Shown: in pieces, positions 16,100 through 25,334 of the stretch
How positions within the stretch are numbered: the stretch's first letter is position 1
Layout of the letters: every line of letters starts with the position of its first letter
IMG/VR virus record: IMGVR_UViG_3300024308_000016
Span: 124,001-188,000 of that record
DNA length: 64,000 nt
Source of the DNA: a virus
Strand: one strand, 5' to 3'
Notes under the pieces: generated by a model
Database searches by the model: none
What the model was told of the DNA's origin: nothing
The model's input: only the letters and a program-made list of their open reading frames with translations
Position numbers and translations under genes: made by a program

Positions 16100-17929
16100 T
16101 TATGCCTTTGGCTTCATTTGGTCCATGTCGTACATCGCCAGCCAGTCCATGAGCTTAGGAGCTTGGAACATGCGCGTTGTGTACTCGATGGCATTGGTTG
16201 GACCGAACACGAGGTTCAGATTGTTGCGGCGGAAGAACTCCTCGTCATATCCACCGATCTTGACCACTTCCTTACGGGTAGTGACCTTGGAGACGTTACC
16301 CACCTGAGTGCATGAGGGATAGCTGCTGACAGCATCGGAGTCATAGGTAAACGCCCGGATACCGGTAGTCACATATGGAGCATCAAACAACAGCTTCAGA
16401 CCAGGAGCTGAGAGATGCGAGCTCAGTGTGAGCACCCATCCCTTGCGACTGAGGGTGGGCGGAGCATTGTCCTCTTCTTCCTCCTCTTCGTCTTCGTCCT
16501 CATCATCGTCCCCGTATTCACTTTCCGGAAACTCCTCCTGGATAGGTGGCGCATCCTTGGCGTGTCCCACAGTTCCCACCATCTGACCGTGCTTCTCCAA
16601 TGCGAACACATAGAAGGAGTCACGCAGGCGTTTGGGTTGGGAGTTGCACTGATCGAAACTGGTAATGCCGGCCATACCAGGCAGTTTGTGGCTCAGATCT
16701 CGAGTGACCAGGTCCAGGAAGTTCATGGAGATGGTGTCGAACAATGCGTAGGCGATGTAGATCAACTTGTGGTTGGCCTGCATCTCCTGGTGCCAGCGCT
16801 CCTTGACATACATGTCCGCTGGTGCGTGGGTGAGCTTTCTTATCTTGCCGTCGAAGATCTTGTTCAAGATGAAGTCCAGCGCATAGGAGCGTTCTTCTTG
16901 CTCGCCTAACCGCAGTAGTCGAAATGCCGACATGGCGTCAACTATGGTAAAGCTAGCACTCAAGAACAGAAAGTGCCACTGGTCATATGGAGCCACCGGC
17001 TTGGCTTTGCCTGACGCTGCAACCTTCTTGGTCTGACCACGCTTATACCTGGCGATGCGGTAGTCCCAGGGGATCATGGGGTCGCACAAGATCTGACGGG
17101 GGTCAACTCCGGCTTTCTTGCAGGCATCGAGGACTTTGGTAACGTCAAAGTCCATGTTCCAGATGCTCATCCAGTCAGGCTTGCGGTCGTGGAACCACTT
17201 GAAGCTTTTCTCCACGATCTCGATCTCGGTATCCACCAGCTCGTACGTGATCTTCATGTCTGCGTACTCGATGGCCTGACCTGTCTTGTCGTGGAGGAAC
17301 TTCTTGAACTCCGGATCATGAGGGACATGGAGCTTCTTGAGCACGACAGCTTGGAACTGGCGCTCGAACTCTTCATCGCTCATGAAGTTCAGGAAGTCTC
17401 GCCGGATGATGGCGTGGGCTTCTGGCAGCATCGTCATCGTACCGATGATGATCTCCTCGGTGCCGTACAACACGTCAGTCTCTGTGTCAAAGGAGGCGTT
17501 CTTGTAGGCGCCGCGAACGATGTGCTTGTTGTCCTTTTGGTACAGCTCCCGATGCATGATGGCTGTAGAGGGCACATCGGCTGCATATATATAAGGAGAG
17601 CACAGCAGCTCTGACAGAGACTCTTTGGACCAGGGCCGACCGACAGCCGTGGCTACCACATTACGCAATGCCGACTGCGTGGTCATGATCACGTCCAGTC
17701 TATCGAGAGGCTCGTGCTCTTTCTTATCTTGGTAGGTGCGGTACATGGGCTTGAGAATGCCCACAGGACGCTTAAAGTCCTTTAAGATGCGCATGAACGG
17801 AGTGACAGAGCCGTCCTTCATATGCAGGTACTCTTTGATGAGGTGGTAGTCCTCTCCGTTCGGCCCGACGGGAAGATGCAGGCCAAAGCGCCACTCTCGG
17901 CCTAAGATGTCTTCCTTTTTGATTGCCAT
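16100..17929 (-). CDS. Family B DNA polymerase, N-terminal part (exonuclease and motif A)
   Basis: A 609-residue protein with the 3'-5' proofreading exonuclease motifs of family B polymerases: Exo I FDTET (Asp148, Glu150), Exo II NMDFD (Asn258-Asp262) and Exo III YALFD (Tyr394-Asp398). Polymerase motif A is at DAVSSYPS (532-539; canonical DxxSLYPS). The protein stops only 70 residues later. Motif B (KxxxNSxYG) and motif C (YGDTD) are missing, so it cannot polymerise alone; the palm/thumb half must be another gene, outside this window. Residues 467-488 are a run of about 20 Asp/Glu inserted before motif A. The start at 17929 has AAAGGAA upstream. The gene is divergent from the metallopeptidase gene and ends at a hairpin. 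Confidence 0.82.
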   Translation of the reverse strand: MAIKKEDILGREWRFGLHLPVGPNGEDYHLIKEYLHMKDGSVTPFMRILKDFKRPVGILKPMYRTYQDKKEHEPLDRLDVIMTTQSALRNVVATAVGRPWSKESLSELLCSPYIYAADVPSTAIMHRELYQKDNKHIVRGAYKNASFDTETDVLYGTEEIIIGTMTMLPEAHAIIRRDFLNFMSDEEFERQFQAVVLKKLHVPHDPEFKKFLHDKTGQAIEYADMKITYELVDTEIEIVEKSFKWFHDRKPDWMSIWNMDFDVTKVLDACKKAGVDPRQILCDPMIPWDYRIARYKRGQTKKVAASGKAKPVAPYDQWHFLFLSASFTIVDAMSAFRLLRLGEQEERSYALDFILNKIFDGKIRKLTHAPADMYVKERWHQEMQANHKLIYIAYALFDTISMNFLDLVTRDLSHKLPGMAGITSFDQCNSQPKRLRDSFYVFALEKHGQMVGTVGHAKDAPPIQEEFPESEYGDDDEDEDEEEEEEDNAPPTLSRKGWVLTLSSHLSAPGLKLLFDAPYVTTGIRAFTYDSDAVSSYPSCTQVGNVSKVTTRKEVVKIGGYDEEFFRRNNLNLVFGPTNAIEYTTRMFQAPKLMDWLAMYDMDQMKPKA

Positions 17930-18054
17930 GTCCAGTATTCCTTTGCTCTATATCTTATTGGCTCGGATATCCAGTGAGCCTCGTTCACGAGATGAACCTG
18001 CTTTCGGGTATTTCTACAAACTCTATTAACAAGCCTCTCTCAGGAGAATTCAAA

Positions 18055-19446
18055 ATGCGTCTGCCTCGTCGAACGTTCGTCGACACTCTCGAATCCCAGA
18101 TCGCCTCGACGTACAAGCGACCTGGCTTCATCATGACCCACGAGGTGCTGGCCTTCCAAAACAACGACAAGTTCGGCCCGGATATGGAGGCATTGTGCCA
18201 GAAGTACCAGGCACTTATCGAGAGCGGTGCCTCGGCCAAGGTGGTCGCTTCTGACAAGGCCCTGAGCGAGGAGTTCTCCAAACTCATCTTTGACCGCTTC
18301 GGCCTAAAGGTGGAGCTCAAGGCCAACAGCCATCTGGCCGCGGTGATTCCCAACTTCTTCGTGCCCAACAACCCCATCACCTCGGACTACTTCCGAAACT
18401 ACGCTGAAGGCACCAAGAACCTGCCTGGCGCCAAGGAGCTGGCCAAGATGGTGGACAAGAACTTGGGCACTGTCAGTCTGCAGGCTGCCCGCGTCACAGG
18501 TTGGTTCTCCGAGCAATCCAGCCCCATCTTTATCAACTTCCATGCGCTGTTCAAGACGTACAAGTTGAGCCCCGCAGAAGTCACCGGCATCATCTTGCAT
18601 GAGATAGGCCATGTCTTCAACGCCATCGCCTTCCTCAACCGCCAGCACACTACCAATCGCATCATCGCCGACATCGCTCAATATCTGGGTGAGAAAAAGG
18701 AAAAAGCTGATGTGGACTACGTGTATCGGGAGATCAAGAAGCTCGACGAAAACGCCAGCCGTGATATCGCCGAGGGCATGGTCTCAGGCAACGCTCCTGT
18801 CATGGGCGTGGCTCTGTATCGCCTGGCCGTCGGCACCATGGGCTCACTTCTTCCCGACGACACCTACGACCGTGTTCAATTTGAGGCCATGAGCGATGTG
18901 TTCGCTTCTCGCTTCGGATACGGGGAAGCGTTGGTGTCTGGTCTGGAGAAGTTCGAGCAAAGCTATCCCGAGATCAAGATGGAGGCGCAGCGCGCCACGT
19001 TCCTCACGTTCTCAGCGGTGATCGGCACGCTGTACATGATCAGCTCTCTGATCTTGCTGTCGGCAGGCTCCATTTTCCTGGGCGGCTATCTAGCCATCAT
19101 GGCTGCGTTGGTCATCCGAGTGCTGGGCATCGTCACGGGCTCCCGAGGCAAGTTCAAGATCTACGACTCCATCCGAGACCGCTACATGCGTATACGCCAC
19201 CAGATCGTGGAGAACATCAAGGACCCTGAGATCTCCAACGAGCTCAAACAAAACATGCTCGCCCAGATCGCGTCCATCGATGCTGTCATGGAACAAAAGC
19301 AAAACTCGTCCTTCATCATGGACTCCTTCATGGACCTGATCAATCCTGCTGATCGCCGTGCCAAGGCTGGTGTCCAAAACCAGCAAAAGGTCGAAGCCAT
19401 GATCGCCAACGACTTGTTCGTGCAAGCGGCCAAGCTGCGTACGTAA
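18055..19446 (+). CDS. M48-like membrane metallopeptidase
   Basis: A 463-residue protein with a zinc-protease signature HEIGH (His182, Glu183, His186). A third-ligand motif comes about 90 residues later (FEAMSDVFASRFGYG, Glu277), the arrangement of M48 peptidases such as HtpX. Two adjacent hydrophobic helices (about 315-337 and 340-360) should anchor it in a membrane, and a helical tail of about 100 residues follows. The ATG at 18055 has a perfect AGGAG; longer ORF starts lack one. The role is unknown: processing of host membrane proteins or of phage virion proteins are both possible. It is the first gene of a plus-strand trio and is followed by a GGGGC hairpin. Confidence 0.75.
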   Translation: MRLPRRTFVDTLESQIASTYKRPGFIMTHEVLAFQNNDKFGPDMEALCQKYQALIESGASAKVVASDKALSEEFSKLIFDRFGLKVELKANSHLAAVIPNFFVPNNPITSDYFRNYAEGTKNLPGAKELAKMVDKNLGTVSLQAARVTGWFSEQSSPIFINFHALFKTYKLSPAEVTGIILHEIGHVFNAIAFLNRQHTTNRIIADIAQYLGEKKEKADVDYVYREIKKLDENASRDIAEGMVSGNAPVMGVALYRLAVGTMGSLLPDDTYDRVQFEAMSDVFASRFGYGEALVSGLEKFEQSYPEIKMEAQRATFLTFSAVIGTLYMISSLILLSAGSIFLGGYLAIMAALVIRVLGIVTGSRGKFKIYDSIRDRYMRIRHQIVENIKDPEISNELKQNMLAQIASIDAVMEQKQNSSFIMDSFMDLINPADRRAKAGVQNQQKVEAMIANDLFVQAAKLRT

Positions 19447-19458
19447 ATACCGATCCTT

Positions 19459-19484
19459 GGGGCTTAACTGCCCCTTTGATCTTT
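19459..19484 (+). terminator. Weak terminator
   Basis: GGGGC (19459-19463) pairs with GCCCC (19470-19474), followed by TTTGATCTTTT. Confidence 0.5.
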
Positions 19485-19514
19485 TAGTCCCCCTTATACT
19501 GGAGTTACCTTCCC

Positions 19515-19997
19515 ATGCAAACCGCTTCCCCTGTCAATGGCCTGATGTTCAAACTGAACCAGGAAACCGTCGCCTATATCAACCAGCTGGTTGCCTCTGG
19601 TCGCAGCCGAGATCTGGAAGTGACGATCGCGCTGGCCATGGTTGCCTCCACGCTGCTGGCTGTGCCGTCGTCCCCTGTGCCCGATCCGGAAGCTTACTAC
19701 CGCTCGCAGGCGGGTGTGGCCTCCATCGATCTGGTCAGCTCCGTCAACTCCATGATGAGCGTGGACTACCGTCTGGCTCTGGAGCTGTGCCACAAGCTGT
19801 TCGCTCAACGCTACGAGATGGCCGCCATGCCCTTCCAGTCTTTCAGCATCGAGTGCAATGAGGGCGTGGAGTGCTTGTTTGGTCTGACCAAGCACCTGCC
19901 GGCATTCGTGCTCGAATGCATGTGCAAGAACTCCAAGACCATCGTGCGCCACTACCGTGCCCTGGAAGCGGTCAAGTGCGCGTTCACCAAGGAGTGA
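19515..19997 (+). CDS. Hypothetical protein (160 aa)
   Basis: Unknown function. The ATG at 19515 has GGAG 10 bases upstream. It is Cys-rich near the C-terminus (ECNEGVEC, LECMCKN), with a moderately hydrophobic helix at about 38-53 that is not clearly membrane-spanning. It precedes the next gene by 4 bases; that gene's AAGGAG lies in its last codons, so the two are coupled. Confidence 0.7.
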   Translation: MQTASPVNGLMFKLNQETVAYINQLVASGRSRDLEVTIALAMVASTLLAVPSSPVPDPEAYYRSQAGVASIDLVSSVNSMMSVDYRLALELCHKLFAQRYEMAAMPFQSFSIECNEGVECLFGLTKHLPAFVLECMCKNSKTIVRHYRALEAVKCAFTKE

Positions 19998-20001
19998 AGC
20001 C

Positions 20002-21174
20002 ATGAGCCTGAACAACTGGAAGCCCAACTCCACCATGACGCTGGAGGACCTGGGCCTGGAGAATACCCCGCCTGTAGCTACGGAAAACCAAAGCGAGGAC
20101 AACAAGCCTTTGGTGGACCCACCCCCCACTGATGCCCCGGAAGCCATCGTCAATACCGACATGCGGCCCGATGCATCCACGGACACGTCGCTCAACGACG
20201 ATGAGATCAAGGAGCTGCCCCAGTGGGCGGTGAAGATCAACTTGATCGAAGAAGACGGCAACAAGCTCGTGGACATGAAGAAGGTCCGCGAGGACATCGA
20301 GACAGGCGGGCAGATGAACCAAGGTGTGGCCGAGACGATCGATGCCACGTTCGAGAAGTTCCTGTCTCCCGCGCGTCCCGTGCAAGGCTTCACCAAGAAC
20401 GACTCCAAGGTCGGCCTCTCAGCTGCTCAGTTCTTCATGAAGCAAAAGTTCCAAGCTTCTCTGGAAGCGCTGGGTCAGCGGCTGGAAGAATACATCGAGG
20501 TGGAGATGCCCCAGCTGCAAGATCAGCTGCAGGTCCTCAAGAACGATCAGTGCCATGACGTCTACACCCAGGTGCGCAAGACCATCTCGGATGTGGAAGA
20601 CGCTTCCTGCAAGCTCGCTGACGCTACCATCGTTTTGCCCTTCCAGGACCAGCAGTTCATCAATATCTTGTGCGATGACCTGTACAACGTGGACATCGAC
20701 AAGCTCGAACAAAGCGTGCCCCTGGACCAAAAGTTCAGGGAAAGTTTCTCCCGGATGCAGACCATCTGGAAGACCACGCCCACCGTCCGCAACATGGTGG
20801 TGGCGTTCGAGCAGTCCGCGGACACCGACACAGACCCGGAAACGCTGATCGTCGGAGACACCAAAGGGACTTTGGCGTTTGGGCTCACGCTCACTCGCCT
20901 GATGAAGGCTTACTCCTCTCGTCATGCCGACATCTTGTATGAATCGGCGCTCGCACAGTCCAGGCTGCTGGAAGACCAGATGGCCAAGGAAACCTTGGAA
21001 ATCCAAAACTGCCAGCCCGACGACTATCGCAACGTGGACTTCATCGCGTCTCGCACCGATCAACTCGCCGCCATCACCAACAGCGCTGTGTCCATCAAGG
21101 GTGCGCTGGAGTCGGTGGCTGAGTTCTCCCGCTGCCTGTCGTGTGTGCTGTGCGCACTCGCCTGCCTTGAATAA
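20002..21174 (+). CDS. Hypothetical protein (390 aa)
   Basis: Unknown function. The start at 20002 (MSLNNWKP) is fixed by AAGGAG and by tight spacing to the previous gene. The first 75 residues are acidic, Pro-rich and probably disordered; the rest is helical and coiled-coil-like (QRLEEYIEVEMPQLQDQL). It ends in a Cys cluster (CLSCVLCALACLE). A virion or scaffold role is possible but not shown. It ends at the hairpin at 21186-21230. Confidence 0.7.
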   Translation: MSLNNWKPNSTMTLEDLGLENTPPVATENQSEDNKPLVDPPPTDAPEAIVNTDMRPDASTDTSLNDDEIKELPQWAVKINLIEEDGNKLVDMKKVREDIETGGQMNQGVAETIDATFEKFLSPARPVQGFTKNDSKVGLSAAQFFMKQKFQASLEALGQRLEEYIEVEMPQLQDQLQVLKNDQCHDVYTQVRKTISDVEDASCKLADATIVLPFQDQQFINILCDDLYNVDIDKLEQSVPLDQKFRESFSRMQTIWKTTPTVRNMVVAFEQSADTDTDPETLIVGDTKGTLAFGLTLTRLMKAYSSRHADILYESALAQSRLLEDQMAKETLEIQNCQPDDYRNVDFIASRTDQLAAITNSAVSIKGALESVAEFSRCLSCVLCALACLE

Positions 21175-21185
21175 GGCGCCATAAG

Positions 21186-21230
21186 CATACTCACCTACCA
21201 GAGCCCCACAAGGGCTCTGGTAGGGGTATG
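21186..21230. terminator. Convergent hairpin ending in GTATG
   Basis: CCTACCAGAGCCC (21194-21206) pairs perfectly with GGGCTCTGGTAGG (21212-21224). The base of the structure is CATAC/GTATG (21186-21190 with 21226-21230). There is no T-run. It separates convergent genes. Confidence 0.7.
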
Positions 21231-21240
21231 TGCCGTATGG

Positions 21241-24195
21241 CTACAGTTGATCGTCCACCGTGGGCTTGCGGCCTCGGTAGAAGTTCACCGTGACGTCTTC
21301 CCTGATGATGAAGGAGCCGTCTTGCTGGGCTTGCAAGATGCGTTTCAGGCAGAAACGATCTTCGTCCTTGAGCATATTGACCAGCTGCAAGTCCTGAGAG
21401 CCACCAAGGCCCTTGATGGACACAGCAGTGGCTACGTCACCGTACAGAGTCATCAGACCTGTAGAGGCTGTGGAGATCGCCACTTGCTGGGTAGAGATCC
21501 AGCTGTCCAGATACCGGATGGTCTTTTCCTCCAGGATCTGACGCTGCTCATTGTCGCGGTACACGTTGTCGGAGACGTACACGTCCACAGTCAGCGACTG
21601 GTCGGACTCCAAGCTCAGCTTGTTGCCCTCTCCGGTTTGCACGTTGATGATGCTCAGTTGGTTGGTGGGATAGAACAACACTTCCGTGCGCTCGAACGTG
21701 CGCTCGTTCAAGGTCATCATGTCCTTCAAGACCCAATTGACCACCACGTTGATGAATTCGGTGTTGTACTCCTTGAACGTCTCGTCCGTCACAAAGTAGT
21801 GACGGCCGTCCACGAAGAACATGTCGAACTCCCGGGTACCGACACGCGTGTAGTCCACCACCGGCTCACCGCCCTCTCGCACAGTCTCCCCGGCCCGGTG
21901 GGCATACATGATCTGCCCGTGTTCATCCCTGACCACCTCTCCTCGCTTGTACAGCAAATTGTAGTGGATCTTGCCATCGATGATCGAGATGCCAGAGCCC
22001 GTAGCTGGATCGATCTCATAGACGTCCTCCGGGTACTCCATGGGCACGTCGATAGTGTAGCGCTTGTATACCTCGGTGTCCGGGTAAGTGCGAGCGCGCG
22101 TCCACAGGCGTTTCAGGTAGTGGCCAAACGTCGCAGTGACCGTCTCGTGGGTGATGGCCGCCGATGGCGTGGGCAAGAACGTCAGCCCGATCATGTTTTG
22201 CGTAGCGTCGGGCTTGTAGATACCAGCCGGTATCGACGTGGTGGTGTGGAAGATGTGGATCTCCTGTTTCAGGTCCACCCACACCGGAGTCGGGATCTCC
22301 GAGTCGATCACACCGTTGGTCAGCTCGATCTGTTCGTTGGCGTCCAGGTCGTAGTTGGTGGTAAGCGTAAACGTGAAGATGCGCTCCCCGTCTTGAGTCC
22401 TTCCCGTTTGCACGCCGTTCCAGTACACGAAGCGACTGGAGTTCTTCAGTCGGATGCCGATCTGGGCATTGACTTCACTGTCTTCCAAGTTCTTGTAGTA
22501 CGAACCACTCTTGGTCTGGATGGTCAGCTGGTAGCCGTTGTCCAGTTTGGCCAAGTTGTACTGGCTGGTATTGACCACCAGCTGCAGTGTTGGGTTCTGG
22601 GTGATGAAGCTCAGATCAGTCGCTTTGGGGTCGTCGAGGTGGTAGGGCCGCAGCTCCAGCTCCAGGCCGGATGTGTCGACCACATAGTAGTAGGGCGAGT
22701 ACAGATACCGGTTCTTGTTGAGCAAGTTGGTCTTGGCCGTCGCTGTCATCACCTCGATGGCATCAACCTCTGCCTTGGTAAGGATCTTGATGATCCCTTC
22801 TTCGGAACGGTACAGGTTCTTGGACAAGAACGTAGTACGAGGCCCGTGGTTGATGATCCAGGGATGTGCCAGCTGGGATGGGTCGTCGGTCACATAGGTG
22901 GCGATGCCGATATTGGCCGATGTCATCAGGCGAGGATCGGACGGAGGAGGCAGACGCCGAGTGGCCAAGAAGATGCGGTCAGTGACCACATCCACGTGGG
23001 TGACCAGCTCAAAGCCCAGGTTCTCAGCAGCTGTCTTCATCTGCACGTTGGTGATCGGTACGTCAGGCTCGCCGACGGAGTTGTATATCACACGCTCGCG
23101 CATCTGGGTAAATGGGATCTCATCGGTGCCGCCGCTCATGGTGGCTGTGGAGATGAAAACAGCCGAGACGTGCAGCATCGCTGCTGTATAGGCGTTGGAG
23201 TCCTGGTTGGGATCGATGGGATTCATTTCCATCACGTAGTCGTTTGGCGAGTACGTCTCCATGCGGTATACAGCCGCACCCTTAGAGGTGTAGATGTCGA
23301 TGCGCAGCTCCCCCGTCAATCCCAGAGCGTTTTGGTAGATGGTCGGCAGCGATACCGTCAGCTCATTGCCCACCACCTTGAGCTTCATGGTCGGTGTAGT
23401 GGGATCATACACCGTAGGTGAATGGGTGGTGGCCATTTCCACCCAACCGTTGGTCAGCGATGAACGGTTCCAGCACCTGGCGTAGTAGAACTGGTCGGTG
23501 AACGGGATGGTGCGTGTGAAGTACTGACCCTGCTGGACGTTGCCAGAACTCGACGAGAAATCCACTTGCAGCATGGGTACCGTAAACCGGATCCAACGCT
23601 CAGCGGATGCTGGCTCGTTGATCAGCATGTACTCCAGCAAGTTGGTGGACAACTTTTGCAGGGGGCTCTCGATGGTGTTGTTGTACGTGATCTGGATGGA
23701 CTCCGAATCGAAGTACTTGATCTCGATCGGATACTGGAGCGTGAACTTCAGCGATCCCGCCACCGTGATCTGTGTGTCCCGAGGGATGGTGACCATCGAG
23801 TAGTCCAAGCCAGGTACCCGCACCATATGGGTTTGGAAGTCCGTAAAGCTCAGGTTGAACACGATCGGCACAGTCGCAGGAGAGCAAAACCGATTCAGGT
23901 ACTCCTTGTACGACATGTGGTTGTATAGCTGGGCGGGAGTCTCCGCCAGGATCGGGTATTGTTCCCGAAGCCCCGCGGTGTTCTCCATCACAGACGCCGA
24001 GTGGATGGAGGCGGCTGCTGACCACAGTGCTGCGATCGGGTTGGTCGCATCCACGAACTCCACCGTACCGCCCACGACCTCACTGATCATGTCCATGGAC
24101 GTCTGCAGCACCAACTGCGGGTTTCCCTTGGCAGCCATCACCTCCATCAGCATCGTGTTCAGGGGGATATTGCGCCGTGTTGGCAAATCAGCCAT
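21241..24195 (-). CDS. Probable baseplate wedge / virion structural protein (984 aa)
   Basis: A large beta-rich protein without signal peptide or enzyme motif. Its N-terminal 130 residues (VVGGTVEFVDATNPIAALW, then LREQYPILAETPAQLYNHMS) resemble the start of large baseplate wedge proteins of jumbo myoviruses (T4 gp6 type). This is recalled similarity, not a computed match. The ATG at 24195 has GGAG upstream and lies 5 bases after the stop of the companion gene, so the two form a minus-strand operon. Its size and context among virion genes support a structural role at the tail tip. Confidence 0.6.
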   Translation of the reverse strand: MADLPTRRNIPLNTMLMEVMAAKGNPQLVLQTSMDMISEVVGGTVEFVDATNPIAALWSAAASIHSASVMENTAGLREQYPILAETPAQLYNHMSYKEYLNRFCSPATVPIVFNLSFTDFQTHMVRVPGLDYSMVTIPRDTQITVAGSLKFTLQYPIEIKYFDSESIQITYNNTIESPLQKLSTNLLEYMLINEPASAERWIRFTVPMLQVDFSSSSGNVQQGQYFTRTIPFTDQFYYARCWNRSSLTNGWVEMATTHSPTVYDPTTPTMKLKVVGNELTVSLPTIYQNALGLTGELRIDIYTSKGAAVYRMETYSPNDYVMEMNPIDPNQDSNAYTAAMLHVSAVFISTATMSGGTDEIPFTQMRERVIYNSVGEPDVPITNVQMKTAAENLGFELVTHVDVVTDRIFLATRRLPPPSDPRLMTSANIGIATYVTDDPSQLAHPWIINHGPRTTFLSKNLYRSEEGIIKILTKAEVDAIEVMTATAKTNLLNKNRYLYSPYYYVVDTSGLELELRPYHLDDPKATDLSFITQNPTLQLVVNTSQYNLAKLDNGYQLTIQTKSGSYYKNLEDSEVNAQIGIRLKNSSRFVYWNGVQTGRTQDGERIFTFTLTTNYDLDANEQIELTNGVIDSEIPTPVWVDLKQEIHIFHTTTSIPAGIYKPDATQNMIGLTFLPTPSAAITHETVTATFGHYLKRLWTRARTYPDTEVYKRYTIDVPMEYPEDVYEIDPATGSGISIIDGKIHYNLLYKRGEVVRDEHGQIMYAHRAGETVREGGEPVVDYTRVGTREFDMFFVDGRHYFVTDETFKEYNTEFINVVVNWVLKDMMTLNERTFERTEVLFYPTNQLSIINVQTGEGNKLSLESDQSLTVDVYVSDNVYRDNEQRQILEEKTIRYLDSWISTQQVAISTASTGLMTLYGDVATAVSIKGLGGSQDLQLVNMLKDEDRFCLKRILQAQQDGSFIIREDVTVNFYRGRKPTVDDQL

Positions 24196-24200
24196 AATTG

Positions 24201-25292
24201 TTAATCTCCAGATTCAAGAGCATAGACACCAGAAGAGTTCATCGTCTCGACAATAACTCGGGAGCGAGACTCATAAACTTCGCGCTTGACCCACCATTCA
24301 AAGTGGTTGTTGTCAGGATTGATGCGGGGGTAACCCACACCACGAAAGAACCGTTGTGTCACCTTGGACAGCTTGACCATGGCACTGTCGCGGTTGCGGT
24401 CTCGCATACCCGGACAAAAAGCACACACGGTGCCATTGAAAGCATAGATCAAGATTGGATCCATGATGATAAAGCCGTCACATTCAAAACTGATGTTCAG
24501 GTCTTTATTTTGATCGGAAAACGGAGTCTCCCGATTGTAGTCCGCCGCCACCGCCACAGAGTTCGAAGACGGCAAAGCTGCGCCTGTAGCGAAGATCTTG
24601 GTGACGCGCTCTTTTTGAGCATCAAGCACGATGCGGTAGATGCGGGTGTTGGTGTCGATATAGTCGTACGCTTCGAAGTCCGCATAGGGGCGCAGCTCCC
24701 CAAGGGTGGATACCGCTGACATATAGTACATCCAGTAATGCATCAGCTTGATGGTCGGATCACCGAACACGTTGCGCACGTTAGCCGTTACCGTGTATTT
24801 GCCATTGTTGCGGATGTTGCCATTGGGTTGAGTTCGCATGCCATTGTAGACGTCCGCTTTGGAAGTCTGAAACGTCATGGTCTCTTCCGGAAACCCCGTG
24901 ATGGTATTCAGGTTGTTGGTGAGGAACGGAATGAATGGGTTGTCGTTTTGCACCAACGGTGTGGCGTACTTCCTGGCTTCCGTATTCAGATACCTGTAGC
25001 CTGCGCCCAGTCGTGGATCCAACAGGCACCGGATCATGTACTCTTCGGTCAGAGGGTTGTTGCTCAGCAAGTCATACATGTTGCGGCAATTTCGCAAATT
25101 GTCGGACTGCATATTGAGCTGAGGCCTCGTGAAAAACACGAAGCCTTGGTTCTCTTTGCTGCGGGGAATTGGTTGCGGAATCTGGGAGCTATCGATACCT
25201 GCGGCGTTCAGGCCGATTGCTTTATCTAATGATCCGATACCACTCGCTACAAAGAGATCGTCGATGGAATAATCTACGATGCTATCAGCCAT
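24201..25292 (-). CDS. Virion structural protein candidate (363 aa)
   Basis: Begins at ATG 25292 (MADSIVDYSIDD), with AAAGGGG upstream; the frame stays open further upstream but runs antisense to another gene. The N-terminal part contains GFVFFTRPQLNM, a pattern I associate with conserved virion proteins of jumbo myoviruses. The rest is beta-rich with many Asn and Tyr. It forms an operon with the 984-residue wedge candidate and is divergent from the gene at 25335. Confidence 0.6.
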   Translation of the reverse strand: MADSIVDYSIDDLFVASGIGSLDKAIGLNAAGIDSSQIPQPIPRSKENQGFVFFTRPQLNMQSDNLRNCRNMYDLLSNNPLTEEYMIRCLLDPRLGAGYRYLNTEARKYATPLVQNDNPFIPFLTNNLNTITGFPEETMTFQTSKADVYNGMRTQPNGNIRNNGKYTVTANVRNVFGDPTIKLMHYWMYYMSAVSTLGELRPYADFEAYDYIDTNTRIYRIVLDAQKERVTKIFATGAALPSSNSVAVAADYNRETPFSDQNKDLNISFECDGFIIMDPILIYAFNGTVCAFCPGMRDRNRDSAMVKLSKVTQRFFRGVGYPRINPDNNHFEWWVKREVYESRSRVIVETMNSSGVYALESGD

Positions 25293-25334
25293 GGCGAAAA
25301 TGCCCCTTTCACATTCCAAAATTGGAGAAACGTC

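Noticed and set aside
21247-23421. Long plus-strand ORF (724 codons) opposite the 984-residue wedge candidate
   Set aside because: Lacks a ribosome-binding site and has shadow-type composition; the minus-strand pair shares an operon and proper start sites.
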